A model generated the notes under the pieces. The model made no database searches. It saw only the letters and a list, made by a program, of their open reading frames with translations, and was not told the origin of the DNA. Shown here in pieces: positions 32,234-40,622 of a stretch of 46,781 bases of DNA. The number at the start of each line of letters is the position of its first letter. The stretch's first letter is position 1. Source of the DNA: Bacillota bacterium (GTDB taxonomy: Bacteria > Bacillota > Clostridia > Lachnospirales > Lachnospiraceae); NCBI GenBank assembly GCA_023390555.1, contig JAEWCQ010000019.1:1-46781 (forward strand), in the 5' to 3' direction. The position numbers and the translations under genes were made by a program.

Positions 32234-33214
32234 ATGATACAATTAATCAAGGGAAGTATATTTCATTCAAAGTGCGATTTGATAGTTATACCCTGCAACA
32301 ATATGGGAGGTGTGACATCATCAATTCAAGATGAACTTATGGTTAATGATTTACCATATTTTCATAAGAATATGTCAGTGGGTGATGTTTTATTTGTTGA
32401 AAACACGGGGAATTTCTCCAATGCTTCAATGGTTGGCTACGCTGCTTCGGTCGATGTGAGCAGGCAAGAGACAGGTGAGAAAATAATTAAAAAGATAATT
32501 CGAAAAATAAGACTTTGTTGTCAAGAGCAATCTTTGAACAAAGTTAACATTCCATTGCTTGGAACAGGTGCTGGTGGGCTACCGGCTAAATCTTCATTTG
32601 AAATAATGAGATCTGAACTTGAAAGCAACTCCAATATTCTGTTATGTGTATACGTTTTTTCTGATGACATTTATGATGAACTTTCAGATGAAAAGGCAAC
32701 TAACTCTGGTAGCAACATTAAAAATCCAAGAGTTTTTATCAGTTATACAGGGACAGATATTAATAATAGAAATTGGGTGAAGAACTTTGCGTGTAGGTTG
32801 CGTGATAATGGAGTAGATGCCCGCATCGATATATTCCACTTGAAGCCGGGGCAGGATTTACCACAATGGATGACTAACGAGCTTATAATGGCCGATAAGG
32901 TCCTGCTTATATGTGACAAATATTACGCTGAAAAAGCGGATAACAGAAAAGGCGGTGTTGGTTGGGAAACGATGATAATACAAGGCGATATGTTATCAAA
33001 GCAAGAACAAAATAAATATGTTGCCATACTTAGGGATAAAGACATAGATCAAAGCCTGCCTATTTATGTTAAATCCAAATATGCTTTGAATTGGGCTGAT
33101 GAGAGCCAAATTGACAAAGAGTTTAAGGAACTTCTTTTATACTTATTCGATTGTGATGTTGTGCCGCCAATAGGTGCAATACCACCATTTATAAAAGAGA
33201 AATTAACACAATAA
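32234..33214 (+). CDS. Macro-like domain fused to SEFIR/TIR domain protein
   Basis: A 326-residue protein with two recognisable parts. Residues 1-150 resemble a macro (ADP-ribose-binding) domain: GSIFHSKCDLIVIPCNN, then NIPLLGTGAGGLPA at 105-118, the loop that would hold the phosphates. The usual NAAN motif is degenerate. Residues 165-305 match the bacterial SEFIR/TIR fold: PRVFISYTGTDINNRNWV, ARIDIFHLKPGQDLPQWM, DKVLLICDKYYAEKA, and GGVGWE with a candidate catalytic Glu at 245. No membrane segment is seen. Bacterial TIR/SEFIR proteins often cleave NAD in antiphage defence, and macro domains can sense its products. The gene stands alone, with an AT-rich base composition unlike its neighbours. 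Immunity is inferred. Confidence 0.8.
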   Translation: MIQLIKGSIFHSKCDLIVIPCNNMGGVTSSIQDELMVNDLPYFHKNMSVGDVLFVENTGNFSNASMVGYAASVDVSRQETGEKIIKKIIRKIRLCCQEQSLNKVNIPLLGTGAGGLPAKSSFEIMRSELESNSNILLCVYVFSDDIYDELSDEKATNSGSNIKNPRVFISYTGTDINNRNWVKNFACRLRDNGVDARIDIFHLKPGQDLPQWMTNELIMADKVLLICDKYYAEKADNRKGGVGWETMIIQGDMLSKQEQNKYVAILRDKDIDQSLPIYVKSKYALNWADESQIDKEFKELLLYLFDCDVVPPIGAIPPFIKEKLTQ

Positions 33215-33480
33215 AAAATACTCTATCTAAAGGCGCTGCTTTTCTTACATTTATAAATAGAATGTGATGTCATAAAAAGAAAAACTAGTAAATAATTCAC
33301 GCTGAATATAAAAAGCTTTCAGAAAATATTAAAAAAGCAACTAAGCGAAGCTTTGGTAAATGTATATCTCATTAGATACATGCTACTTTATATATATTTT
33401 TGATAGTACCGGGCACGGCACTATACATTTATAGCGTATACAGTATATATAGCCGGTATGACAAGCACCATAAAGACACA
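33215..33480. other. AT-rich gap after macro-SEFIR gene
   Basis: No gene is supported. Only short, imperfect hairpins are visible, for example around 33359-33382 (ATGTATaTCT/AGATACAT). Composition matches the preceding gene, so it probably belongs to the same acquired segment. Confidence 0.5.
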
Positions 33481-33522
33481 AAAAAGAACCCACGTAATCA
33501 TTAATTTACGTGGGTTCTTTTT
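33481..33522. terminator. Bidirectional intrinsic terminator
   Basis: A perfect 17-bp inverted repeat: AAAAAGAACCCACGTAA (33481-33497) and TTACGTGGGTTCTTTTT (33506-33522), loop of 8. The A and T tracts allow it to work on both strands, ending both the macro-SEFIR side and the tRNA-Ser transcript. Confidence 0.9.
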
Positions 33523-33526
33523 AGAG

Positions 33527-33612
33527 CGGAGACGGCGGGATTCGAACCCGCGTGCCCCGGAGGGCTAACGCATTTCGAGTGCGCCCCGTTATGACCGCTT
33601 CGATACGTCTCC
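33527..33612 (-). tRNA. tRNA-Ser (anticodon CGA)
   Basis: On the minus strand the 86-nt sequence folds as a class II tRNA. The acceptor stem is GGAGACG with CGTCTCC plus discriminator G, and the anticodon loop ACTCGAAAT reads anticodon CGA. There is a long variable arm (GCCCTCCGGGGC region) and a T arm GCGGGTTCGAATCCCGC. CCA is not encoded. It reads UCG serine codons. Its 3' end faces the bidirectional terminator at 33481-33522. Confidence 0.96.
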
Positions 33613-33692
33613 GAATAAAATGCGGGACATGCATAAAATAAACCGCATATCCCGTATTATACCATAAAAATGTACAAATGCAATTGATTTTT

Positions 33693-35705
33693 TTAATCTG
33701 TGTGAAGTCTGGAAACAATACTTTCGAGATTTCCAACGACGTTACCAAGAGAATCCACCAGTTCTCCAATGGTCAGCGTACTGTTTTTCTGCCGGTCTGC
33801 AGAATTTAAGATTTCCTGTGTGGATGCAGATATCTCTTCGGTAGCGGAGGAAATATCAGAAAACGTCATGACCACCCGATCCTTATTTGTATTGATTTCT
33901 TCAATGGAGGAGGTCAGCGTATCCACCCTTGTGGTCATATCTTCGATGCGGCCGTTGATTTCGTGGAAGGCATGATTGGCTTCCGCCATGCTTTCCACAG
34001 AGTCCTTCGTTGTGGCTTCTGCGATGTTAATATTTTTCTGTGTCTGCTCAATCTCATTCTGTATATCGGAGAGGATCGTCGAAATCGTATCGGTGGCTTC
34101 GGTTGTCTGCTCCGCAAGCTTTCGGATTTCATCTGCTACGACCGCAAATCCCTTTCCTGCCTCCCCGGCTCTTGCAGCTTCAATGGAAGCATTGAGCGCA
34201 AGCAGATTGGTTTGTGAGGCTATTTTTGTAATGGTGACGCTGATCGAAGCAATGGACAGAGATTTATCAGATAAAATCGAAATATTTTCCGTTACTTTTT
34301 TCTGTGCGCTGCCATTGTTCTCTATTTTTTCGGAAAGGAGATTCAGCTGTTCCATGCCGGTTTTGCTGTGCTGTTTAGTTTCCTTCGAATTCAGCTGGAG
34401 TCCTTCTACTGCGCCGGTGGCCTTCGCAATTTCATCGGACAGGATGGTTAATTTCTCAATACCCTCCTGTGAATTGTTTGCCTCGCTTTCGATCGCCTCA
34501 GAAATTTCTCCGATTGTAGTTGTAACGCCGGTAATGGACTGGATGCTCGCATCCAATGAGACATTGACACGTTCGGACTGTTCCTGGATGTGCTGGTATG
34601 CCTCTTTCAGGCTGATGGAAATATCGTAAAGATTATTCCGAAGGCTGTCCACGGCGTTTGCAATCACGCCGATTTCCGTCTTATCCTTCAGCAGTTTCTG
34701 ATATCTGGTATTCTGCTGCCGGGATAATTCGAAATCCTTTGTCTTATTAATAATATCGGACAGAGAGAGGATCGGCTTTGCAATGCTGTTTCCCATCACG
34801 AAAGACAAGAGAATAATAATAAGGATGGAAACTGCGATCATGAAGATTGAAACCGTCACAAGATAGCTTAAGTTATCCTGAAAGATGCTGTTTGGTATCA
34901 CGGTTCCCACATTCCAGCCCGCAGAATCGACCGTAGTTAAAATAAGAAACTTCTGGTTTCCGTCATAGTCGGTCATGGTCCTTGTCTCCTGCAGATCGTC
35001 GGCAGACGCCTTCTGATAGGCACCGCTTAGAATATCTTTTGCATTGATGCTGGTCTCTTCTGTCGGCAGATAAGCATCGTTCGGATGAACAACAATATTT
35101 CCGGCGTCGTCTAACAGAAAGAGATAAATGCCGTCCTTATTCTGACTTATTTCATCCAAATGTTCCAATAAGACTTTGAGACTCAAATCCATCGACACAA
35201 CGCCCACAAGCTTGTCATTGTCTTTGACAGGCGCAGAGATGGACACGACCATGGAACTGGTTACAAGATCAAAGTAAGGAGTTCCGATCGTAACATCGTC
35301 TGCGTCGACTGCCTTTTGATACCAGGACCTTTGCGTACAGTCATAATCACTGTCCGGTACCCAGCCGGAACCGTCGATAAAACTCTTGTCCTCGTAGCCT
35401 ATGTAAATATCAGAGGTATCTGTATAATTTTTTGTGGCTCCGGTAAGATAGGTCTTGATATTATCTGCATCCATCTCCGGCATGGTTTCAAGCGTCATCC
35501 GTATGGTCTCGATCAGCTGCGCGTTTTTGCTGAACCATGCATCCACTTCCGCTGCATACTCCTGAGACTCATTTGTATACTTTTCCTTTTGGCTCTGTTC
35601 CAGGAGCGAATAAGCTATCCTGCTGTTGATTCCAAGAGAAACCAGCAGGCAGATGGCACCGATTGCTCCGAAAAGGAGCATAATTTTTCCTCGAATTGAT
35701 TTCAT
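33693..35705 (-). CDS. Methyl-accepting chemotaxis protein with dCache sensor
   Basis: A 670-residue chemoreceptor. It has an N-terminal helix (IMLLFGAIGAICLLVSLGI), an extracellular dCache domain of about 240 residues, a second transmembrane helix (VSIFMIAVSILIIILLSF), HAMP-like linker, and a cytoplasmic signalling coiled coil. The receptor tip is visible in KIASQTNLLALNASIEAARAG and GKGFAVVADEIRKLAEQT. In the sensor, RSWYQKAV followed by TPYFDLVTSSMVVSISAPV and a later Asp resembles the amino-acid-binding dCache pattern; ligand identity is inferred. GGAGG precedes the ATG on the minus strand. No other chemotaxis genes are in the window. Confidence 0.93.
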   Translation of the reverse strand: MKSIRGKIMLLFGAIGAICLLVSLGINSRIAYSLLEQSQKEKYTNESQEYAAEVDAWFSKNAQLIETIRMTLETMPEMDADNIKTYLTGATKNYTDTSDIYIGYEDKSFIDGSGWVPDSDYDCTQRSWYQKAVDADDVTIGTPYFDLVTSSMVVSISAPVKDNDKLVGVVSMDLSLKVLLEHLDEISQNKDGIYLFLLDDAGNIVVHPNDAYLPTEETSINAKDILSGAYQKASADDLQETRTMTDYDGNQKFLILTTVDSAGWNVGTVIPNSIFQDNLSYLVTVSIFMIAVSILIIILLSFVMGNSIAKPILSLSDIINKTKDFELSRQQNTRYQKLLKDKTEIGVIANAVDSLRNNLYDISISLKEAYQHIQEQSERVNVSLDASIQSITGVTTTIGEISEAIESEANNSQEGIEKLTILSDEIAKATGAVEGLQLNSKETKQHSKTGMEQLNLLSEKIENNGSAQKKVTENISILSDKSLSIASISVTITKIASQTNLLALNASIEAARAGEAGKGFAVVADEIRKLAEQTTEATDTISTILSDIQNEIEQTQKNINIAEATTKDSVESMAEANHAFHEINGRIEDMTTRVDTLTSSIEEINTNKDRVVMTFSDISSATEEISASTQEILNSADRQKNSTLTIGELVDSLGNVVGNLESIVSRLHTD

Positions 35706-35837
35706 TTTCCGTCCTCCTTATCCGCATACGTAGATCAAATCATTTGTAAGTTCGGGCACTGTTTCTGATTGCATTCTGCTTTTTATCAAAAAAAACAGGC
35801 GCTATGAAATCCGGCACCGTTGTCGTAATAATGGCTT

Positions 35838-35866
35838 ATTTTATATCCTTGCGCGAATTTTGTCAA
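35838..35866 (-). promoter_or_regulatory. Sigma-A promoter of the chemoreceptor gene
   Basis: On the minus strand TTGACA (35866-35861), 17-bp spacer, TAAAAT (35843-35838). Leader of about 130 nt before the chemoreceptor ATG. Confidence 0.75.
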
Positions 35867-35939
35867 ATAAAACGGATGAAGGAAATGGATTTTTCTGGAT
35901 ATCAGAAGTGAACAGGAAAAGGAAAAACAAAAATTCGAA

Positions 35940-35975
35940 AAATATCGGCCGGTTTGTATGAGGCAGCCGATATTT
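35940..35975. repeat. Inverted repeat upstream of dipeptidase promoter
   Basis: AAATATCGGC (35940-35949) and GCCGATATTT (35966-35975), perfect 10-bp arms, loop 16, lying just upstream of the -10 box at 35980. Could be an operator. The remainder of the 353-bp divergent region (35706-36058) shows only the promoters listed. Confidence 0.55.
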
Positions 35976-35976
35976 G

Positions 35977-35985
35977 TGATATACT
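35977..35985 (+). promoter_or_regulatory. Extended -10 promoter of dipeptidase gene
   Basis: TGATATACT forms an extended -10 box (TG-N-TATACT). No clear -35 box. It lies about 75 bases before the dipeptidase gene. Confidence 0.5.
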
Positions 35986-36058
35986 AGCTTAAAAATGGTT
36001 GACTAGGTAAATAATAAACGGAACAATAAAAAAGAAAGAAGCAAAATGAGGAACTGAT

Positions 36059-37504
36059 ATGGGAGTATTAAGCAATTTGGAGCCAAAAGAAGTATTTTAC
36101 TACTTTGAGAAGATCTGCAGTATCCCGCATCCGTCTTATAAAGAAGGAAGACTGAGTGATTACTGTCTGGAATTTGCAAAGGAGCATAATCTGAAGGTTT
36201 ATCAGGATGAGCTCAAAAATGTTATTATTAGAAAGGAAGCAGCACCGGGCTATGAGGACGTGGCTCCGATCATCCTGCAGGGACATCTGGATATGGTCTG
36301 TGAGAAAGAGCAGGATAGTACCATTGATTTTGAAAACGATGGTCTTACACTGGCAGTAGACGGAGATTTTGTAAAAGCGAAAGGAACTACGCTTGGCGGA
36401 GATGACGGGATTGCGGTTGCCTATGCGCTTGCGATACTGGCCTCTGATACGATTGCGCACCCGAAACTGGAAGTAGTATTTACCGTCTGTGAAGAAGTGG
36501 GCATGGAAGGTGCAACAGGAATTGATGTGTCAATGCTGGAAGGAAGAAAGCTTTTGAATCTGGACTCCGAAGAAGAAGGCTACATGCTTGCAAGTTGTGC
36601 CGGAGGATGCAGTGCGGAATGTATACTTCCGACTGCATGGGAGACGAAAACGGGGACAGCTTTAGATATCAAGGTGACCGGACTTCTTGGGGGACATTCG
36701 GGGGTAGAGATTGATAAGGGCCGTGCCAACGCAAATATCTTGATGGGAAGACTCCTGCTGGAGGCACAAAGAACGGCGGAATATGCAATTGTGTCATTGA
36801 CGGGAGGTTCGAAAGATAACGCCATTCCCCGGGAGACAAAGGCACGCATACTTGTAAAACCGGATCAGGCAGAAACATTGATCAAAGCAGTAGAGGAAAC
36901 CGGAAAAAACATTGCCGGTGAATATTCGGTGTGCGACCCGAAAATCCGGATCACTGTCTCAAGTGCAGGAGAGGTGACGGGAGAAGTGTTACAGAAAGAA
37001 ACTGCCCGGAAAGTGGTTCTTTTGCTCACGCAGCTCCCAAACGGCATCCAGAGTATGAGTGCAAATATCGAAGGACTCGTGGAGACGTCTCTGAATCTTG
37101 GCGTGCTGGCGTTGAACCGGGAAAAGCTTTCGCTGCGCTATTCTGTCCGAAGTTCCGTGAAGACAGCAAAAGAATATATTGTTTCCAGACTCGAAGCACT
37201 TGTTCTATATTTGGGAGGAAGTCTGATACGTACGGGAGATTATCCTGCATGGGAATATAAAAAAGATTCGGAATTTCGTGAGGATGTCATCCGGATTTAC
37301 AAGGAAATGTACGGTAGGGAACCGGTAATCCAGGCGATACACGCCGGTGTGGAGTGTGGAATCCTCTCGGGCAAATTAGAGGACCTTGACTGTATTTCTC
37401 TTGGGCCGGATATATCCGGAATTCATACAACGGAAGAAAAATTAAGTATATCTTCGACAAAACGCGTCTGGGAGTATATACTGGAAGTTATAAAATGCAA
37501 ATAG
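36059..37504 (+). CDS. pepD: Aminoacyl-histidine dipeptidase (PepD-like, M20)
   Basis: A 481-residue zinc dipeptidase with ILQGHLDMVCEKE, TTLGGDDGIAVAYALAILA and CEEVGMEGATGI providing the two-metal site, and a lid domain with GLLGGHSGVEIDKGRANAN. These match the PepD/Xaa-His dipeptidase group that hydrolyses small peptides in the cytoplasm. The ATG at 36059 fits the family N terminus (GVLSNLEPKEVFYYFEKICSIPHPSYKE). It has its own upstream promoter; the phosphofructokinase gene follows 34 bases after its stop. Confidence 0.93.
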   Translation: MGVLSNLEPKEVFYYFEKICSIPHPSYKEGRLSDYCLEFAKEHNLKVYQDELKNVIIRKEAAPGYEDVAPIILQGHLDMVCEKEQDSTIDFENDGLTLAVDGDFVKAKGTTLGGDDGIAVAYALAILASDTIAHPKLEVVFTVCEEVGMEGATGIDVSMLEGRKLLNLDSEEEGYMLASCAGGCSAECILPTAWETKTGTALDIKVTGLLGGHSGVEIDKGRANANILMGRLLLEAQRTAEYAIVSLTGGSKDNAIPRETKARILVKPDQAETLIKAVEETGKNIAGEYSVCDPKIRITVSSAGEVTGEVLQKETARKVVLLLTQLPNGIQSMSANIEGLVETSLNLGVLALNREKLSLRYSVRSSVKTAKEYIVSRLEALVLYLGGSLIRTGDYPAWEYKKDSEFREDVIRIYKEMYGREPVIQAIHAGVECGILSGKLEDLDCISLGPDISGIHTTEEKLSISSTKRVWEYILEVIKCK

Positions 37505-37538
37505 CACAAGAAGATGGAGATTGAGAAAGGGATACGTC

Positions 37539-38615
37539 ATGAAAAGAATCGGAATGTTGACTAGCGGCGGCGACTGCCAGGCATTAAATGCAGCTATGCG
37601 CGGAGTGGTAAAGGGGTTAAGCGGAAATGTAGACGAACTTGAGGTATATGGATTCCTAAACGGCTATAAGGGATTGATCTATGAAGATTATCGGATCTTA
37701 ACATCAGCAGATTTTTCCGGGATACTTACGAAGGGCGGAACGATTCTGGGTTCTTCGAGACAGCCATTTAAGCTCATGCGTATTCCGGATGAAAATGGAC
37801 TCGACAAAGTAGAGGCAATGAAACAGACCTATTTTAAACTGAAGCTGGATTGTCTGGTCATCTTAGGTGGAAACGGAACACAGAAGACAGCCAATCTGCT
37901 GCGCGAAGAGGGGCTGAATGTCATTCATCTGCCGAAGACGATAGATAACGATATCTATGGAACGGATGTCACATTTGGCTTCCAGAGTGCCATCAATGTG
38001 GCATCCAATGCCATCGACTGCATTCACACTACGGCAGCCTCCCATAACCGCGTCTTTATTGTAGAAGTAATGGGACACAAGGTGGGATGGCTGACCTTGT
38101 ACGCGGGAGTGGCCAGCGGAGCAGATATTATTCTGCTGCCGGAGGTACCGTATGATATACAGATCGTGGTGGATGCAATCAATAACCGGACCCGGGCCGG
38201 CAAAGGGTTTACGATTCTGGCCGTTGCAGAAGGAGCAATTTCCAAAGAAGATGCAGATTTGTCCAAGAAAGAATATAAAGAAAAAAAGAAGAACAGCAAA
38301 TACCCTTCCGTTTCCTATGAAATCGCAGATCAGATTACAAAGGTGACCGGAACGGAAGTCCGTGTTACAGTTCCGGGACATACACAGCGCGGCGGAAGTC
38401 CATGTCCGTTTGACCGTGTGCTCTGTACCCGACTCGGTGCCGCCGCAGCACGTGCAATTTTGGAAGAGGATTATGGAAACATGATTGCCATGATCAATGG
38501 CAACACCAAGCGGGTACCGTTAAAAGAGGTAGCCGGCAAGCTGAAAATTGTAGATCCGAACTGCCAGATGATACAGGAAGCAAAGACAATTGGAATCAGT
38601 TTCGGGGATGAATGA
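37539..38615 (+). CDS. 6-phosphofructokinase, mixed G/K substrate-site type
   Basis: A 358-residue PFK-A-superfamily enzyme: LTSGGDCQALNAAMRG at the N terminus, ILGGNGTQKTANLL near residue 110, and LPKTIDNDIYGTDVTFGF near 132. The small residue in GGNGT favours ATP, while the Lys in PKTIDND is typical of diphosphate-dependent enzymes; the same combination occurs in a subgroup of non-allosteric ATP enzymes. It phosphorylates fructose 6-phosphate in glycolysis. The ATG at 37539, after AAAGGG, is chosen over TTG at 37521. The phosphate donor cannot be settled by sequence alone. Confidence 0.88.
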   Translation: MKRIGMLTSGGDCQALNAAMRGVVKGLSGNVDELEVYGFLNGYKGLIYEDYRILTSADFSGILTKGGTILGSSRQPFKLMRIPDENGLDKVEAMKQTYFKLKLDCLVILGGNGTQKTANLLREEGLNVIHLPKTIDNDIYGTDVTFGFQSAINVASNAIDCIHTTAASHNRVFIVEVMGHKVGWLTLYAGVASGADIILLPEVPYDIQIVVDAINNRTRAGKGFTILAVAEGAISKEDADLSKKEYKEKKKNSKYPSVSYEIADQITKVTGTEVRVTVPGHTQRGGSPCPFDRVLCTRLGAAAARAILEEDYGNMIAMINGNTKRVPLKEVAGKLKIVDPNCQMIQEAKTIGISFGDE

Positions 38616-38643
38616 GAGAGATAGATAGAAAGAGGAAAGAACT

Positions 38644-40212
38644 ATGTCTTATACGGCGTTATACCGAAAATTTCGCCCGCAGGAATTTGAAGATGTTAAG
38701 GGACAGGACCATATCGTAACAACGTTGAAAAATCAAATAAAGGCAGGAAGAATCGGACATGCTTATCTGTTTTGCGGAACACGGGGAACTGGGAAGACAA
38801 CGATTGCAAAAATACTGGCGAAAGCAGTGAACTGTGAGCATCCCGTAGATGGAAGCCCATGCGGAGAATGCCCATCCTGTCAGGCTATTGCAGCAGGAAA
38901 TTCCATGAATGTCATCGAAATTGACGCAGCCTCCAACAACGGTGTGGAAAATATCCGGCAGATTCGGGAAGAGGTGACGTATTCTCCGACAGAGGGAAAA
39001 TATAAGGTTTACATTATAGATGAAGTGCATATGTTATCGATAGGTGCCTTCAATGCACTGTTGAAGACGCTGGAAGAACCGCCGTCTTATGTTATTTTTA
39101 TTCTTGCGACGACAGAGTCTCATAAGATACCGATTACCATTTTATCCAGGTGCCAGCGTTATGATTTTCGCAGAATTTCCATTGATACAATTGCAGCCCG
39201 TTTAAATGAACTGATGGCAGAGGAGCAGGTCGAGGTAGAAGACCGTGCGGTCCGTTATATCGCAAAAGCCGCTGACGGCTCGATGAGGGATGCGCTCAGC
39301 TTGCTGGATCAGTGCATTGCATTTTATCTCGGGGAGAAACTGACCTACGATCACGTATTGGAGGTGCTGGGAGCAGTCGATACGGAGATATTCTCAAAGT
39401 TATTGCGCCTGGTCTTAAAGGAGGATATCGTAGGAGCTGTCCGTCTGTTGGAAGAAATGGTTGCGGAAGGCAGAGAGTTAGGGCAGTTTGTCAATGATTT
39501 CACCTGGTATCTCAGGAACCTTCTTTTGCTGAAAGGCTGTGATGAGATGGAAGAGGTCCTCGATATTTCCAGTGAAAATCTGGCATTGTTAAAGGAAGAA
39601 TCCGATATGGTCGACGCAGAGATTCTCATGCGTTACATAAGAATCTTTTCAGAGCTGTCCAATCAGGTGAAGTATGCTTCTCAGAAGAGAATTCTGATTG
39701 AGATTGCCATTATAAAATTGTGTAAGCCGGCTATGGAGCAGAATACGGATAGTATTACAGACCGGCTCTCCAAGCTGGAAAAACGGATGGAAGAGGGAAT
39801 TCCTGCGATGACAGCGCCTGTCTCCCGTGTCGGAAGCGTGAAACAGGAAACACTGGAACCGGTTCCGAAACCCCAGCTTCCAAAGGCAATACCGGAAGAG
39901 GTGCAGCAGGTGGTTCGAAACTGGAGTGCAATTCTGCAGGATATGCCGGGAGCGACTAAAATATACTTAAAGCAGGCACATTTAAGTCTTGGCGGAGATA
40001 ACCGCCTGATGGTCGTACTGGATGATCCGGTAGGTGCGGAAATGGTGGGAAGAGAAGACCACCGCAAAGAAATTGAAAGAATTATCGGAGAACGTATTGA
40101 CCGGGAGATAGAAATTTCGGTACAATTGAACCAGTCTGACCGGCCGTTTGAAGAGTCGTATGTAGACTTATCCAGGATTATTAATATGGAAATAACCATT
40201 GAAGACGAATAG
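38644..40212 (+). CDS. dnaX: DNA polymerase III gamma/tau subunit DnaX
   Basis: A 522-residue clamp-loader ATPase: Walker A FCGTRGTGKTTIAKIL, zinc site C-x8-C-x2-C-x2-C in CEHPVDGSPCGECPSC, Walker B VYIIDEVHMLS, and sensor segment ILATTESHKIPITILSRCQRYDF. The C-terminal part is shorter than many tau subunits. It leads the standard Firmicutes order dnaX-ybaB-recR. No slippery heptamer for a programmed frameshift was noticed. Loads the beta clamp during replication. Confidence 0.97.
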   Translation: MSYTALYRKFRPQEFEDVKGQDHIVTTLKNQIKAGRIGHAYLFCGTRGTGKTTIAKILAKAVNCEHPVDGSPCGECPSCQAIAAGNSMNVIEIDAASNNGVENIRQIREEVTYSPTEGKYKVYIIDEVHMLSIGAFNALLKTLEEPPSYVIFILATTESHKIPITILSRCQRYDFRRISIDTIAARLNELMAEEQVEVEDRAVRYIAKAADGSMRDALSLLDQCIAFYLGEKLTYDHVLEVLGAVDTEIFSKLLRLVLKEDIVGAVRLLEEMVAEGRELGQFVNDFTWYLRNLLLLKGCDEMEEVLDISSENLALLKEESDMVDAEILMRYIRIFSELSNQVKYASQKRILIEIAIIKLCKPAMEQNTDSITDRLSKLEKRMEEGIPAMTAPVSRVGSVKQETLEPVPKPQLPKAIPEEVQQVVRNWSAILQDMPGATKIYLKQAHLSLGGDNRLMVVLDDPVGAEMVGREDHRKEIERIIGERIDREIEISVQLNQSDRPFEESYVDLSRIINMEITIEDE

Positions 40213-40224
40213 GAGGATTATACA

Positions 40225-40581
40225 ATGGCAAAAAGAGGTGGATTTCCAGGCGGTGCTATGCCTGGTAATATGAACAATCTGATGAAGCAGGCGCAGAAAA
40301 TGCAGCGTCAGATGGAAGAAGCTACGAAGGAAATGGAAGAAAAGGAAATTACCGCAGCAGCAGGCGGCGGAGTTGTAGAGGTAACTGTTTCAGGGAAAAA
40401 AGAAATTACAAAGATTAAAATCGATCCGGAAGCAGTGGACCCGGATGATGTTGAAATGCTGGAAGATTTGATTATGGCAGCATGCAACGAAGCTTTACGC
40501 CAGATGGAAGAGTGTTCCCAGCAGTCCATGTCCAAAATTACGGGCGGCCTCGGCGGAATGGGCGGCGGACTTCCGTTCTGA
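40225..40581 (+). CDS. YbaB/EbfC nucleoid-associated protein
   Basis: A 118-residue protein with the usual layout: Gly/Met-rich start, NLMKQAQKMQRQMEEATKEMEEKE coiled helix, VVEVTVSGKKEITKIKIDPEAVDPDDVEMLEDLI core and Gly-rich tail. YbaB proteins bind DNA as dimers. Conserved position between dnaX and recR; AGGAGG precedes the ATG. Confidence 0.96.
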   Translation: MAKRGGFPGGAMPGNMNNLMKQAQKMQRQMEEATKEMEEKEITAAAGGGVVEVTVSGKKEITKIKIDPEAVDPDDVEMLEDLIMAACNEALRQMEECSQQSMSKITGGLGGMGGGLPF

Positions 40582-40622
40582 TATACAAAAGAACGTTTGG
40601 TACAGTAAAGTGAGGTAATCAC

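Noticed and set aside
31738..33612. Integrative element with tRNA-Ser as attachment site
   Set aside because: No integrase, no direct repeat of the tRNA 3' end and no mobility gene was found; only base composition and position suggest acquisition.
33521..33769. Minus-strand open frame of 82 codons
   Set aside because: It runs across the tRNA-Ser gene and into the chemoreceptor gene's end in another frame; a chance frame.
33976..34629. Long plus-strand frame (217 codons) opposite the chemoreceptor gene
   Set aside because: It is a low-complexity antisense image of the coiled-coil signalling domain; Ser/Ala/Ile-rich with no recognisable fold.
38644..40212. Programmed frameshift in dnaX
   Set aside because: No A-rich slippery heptamer with a downstream stem was noticed and the frame is intact at normal length.
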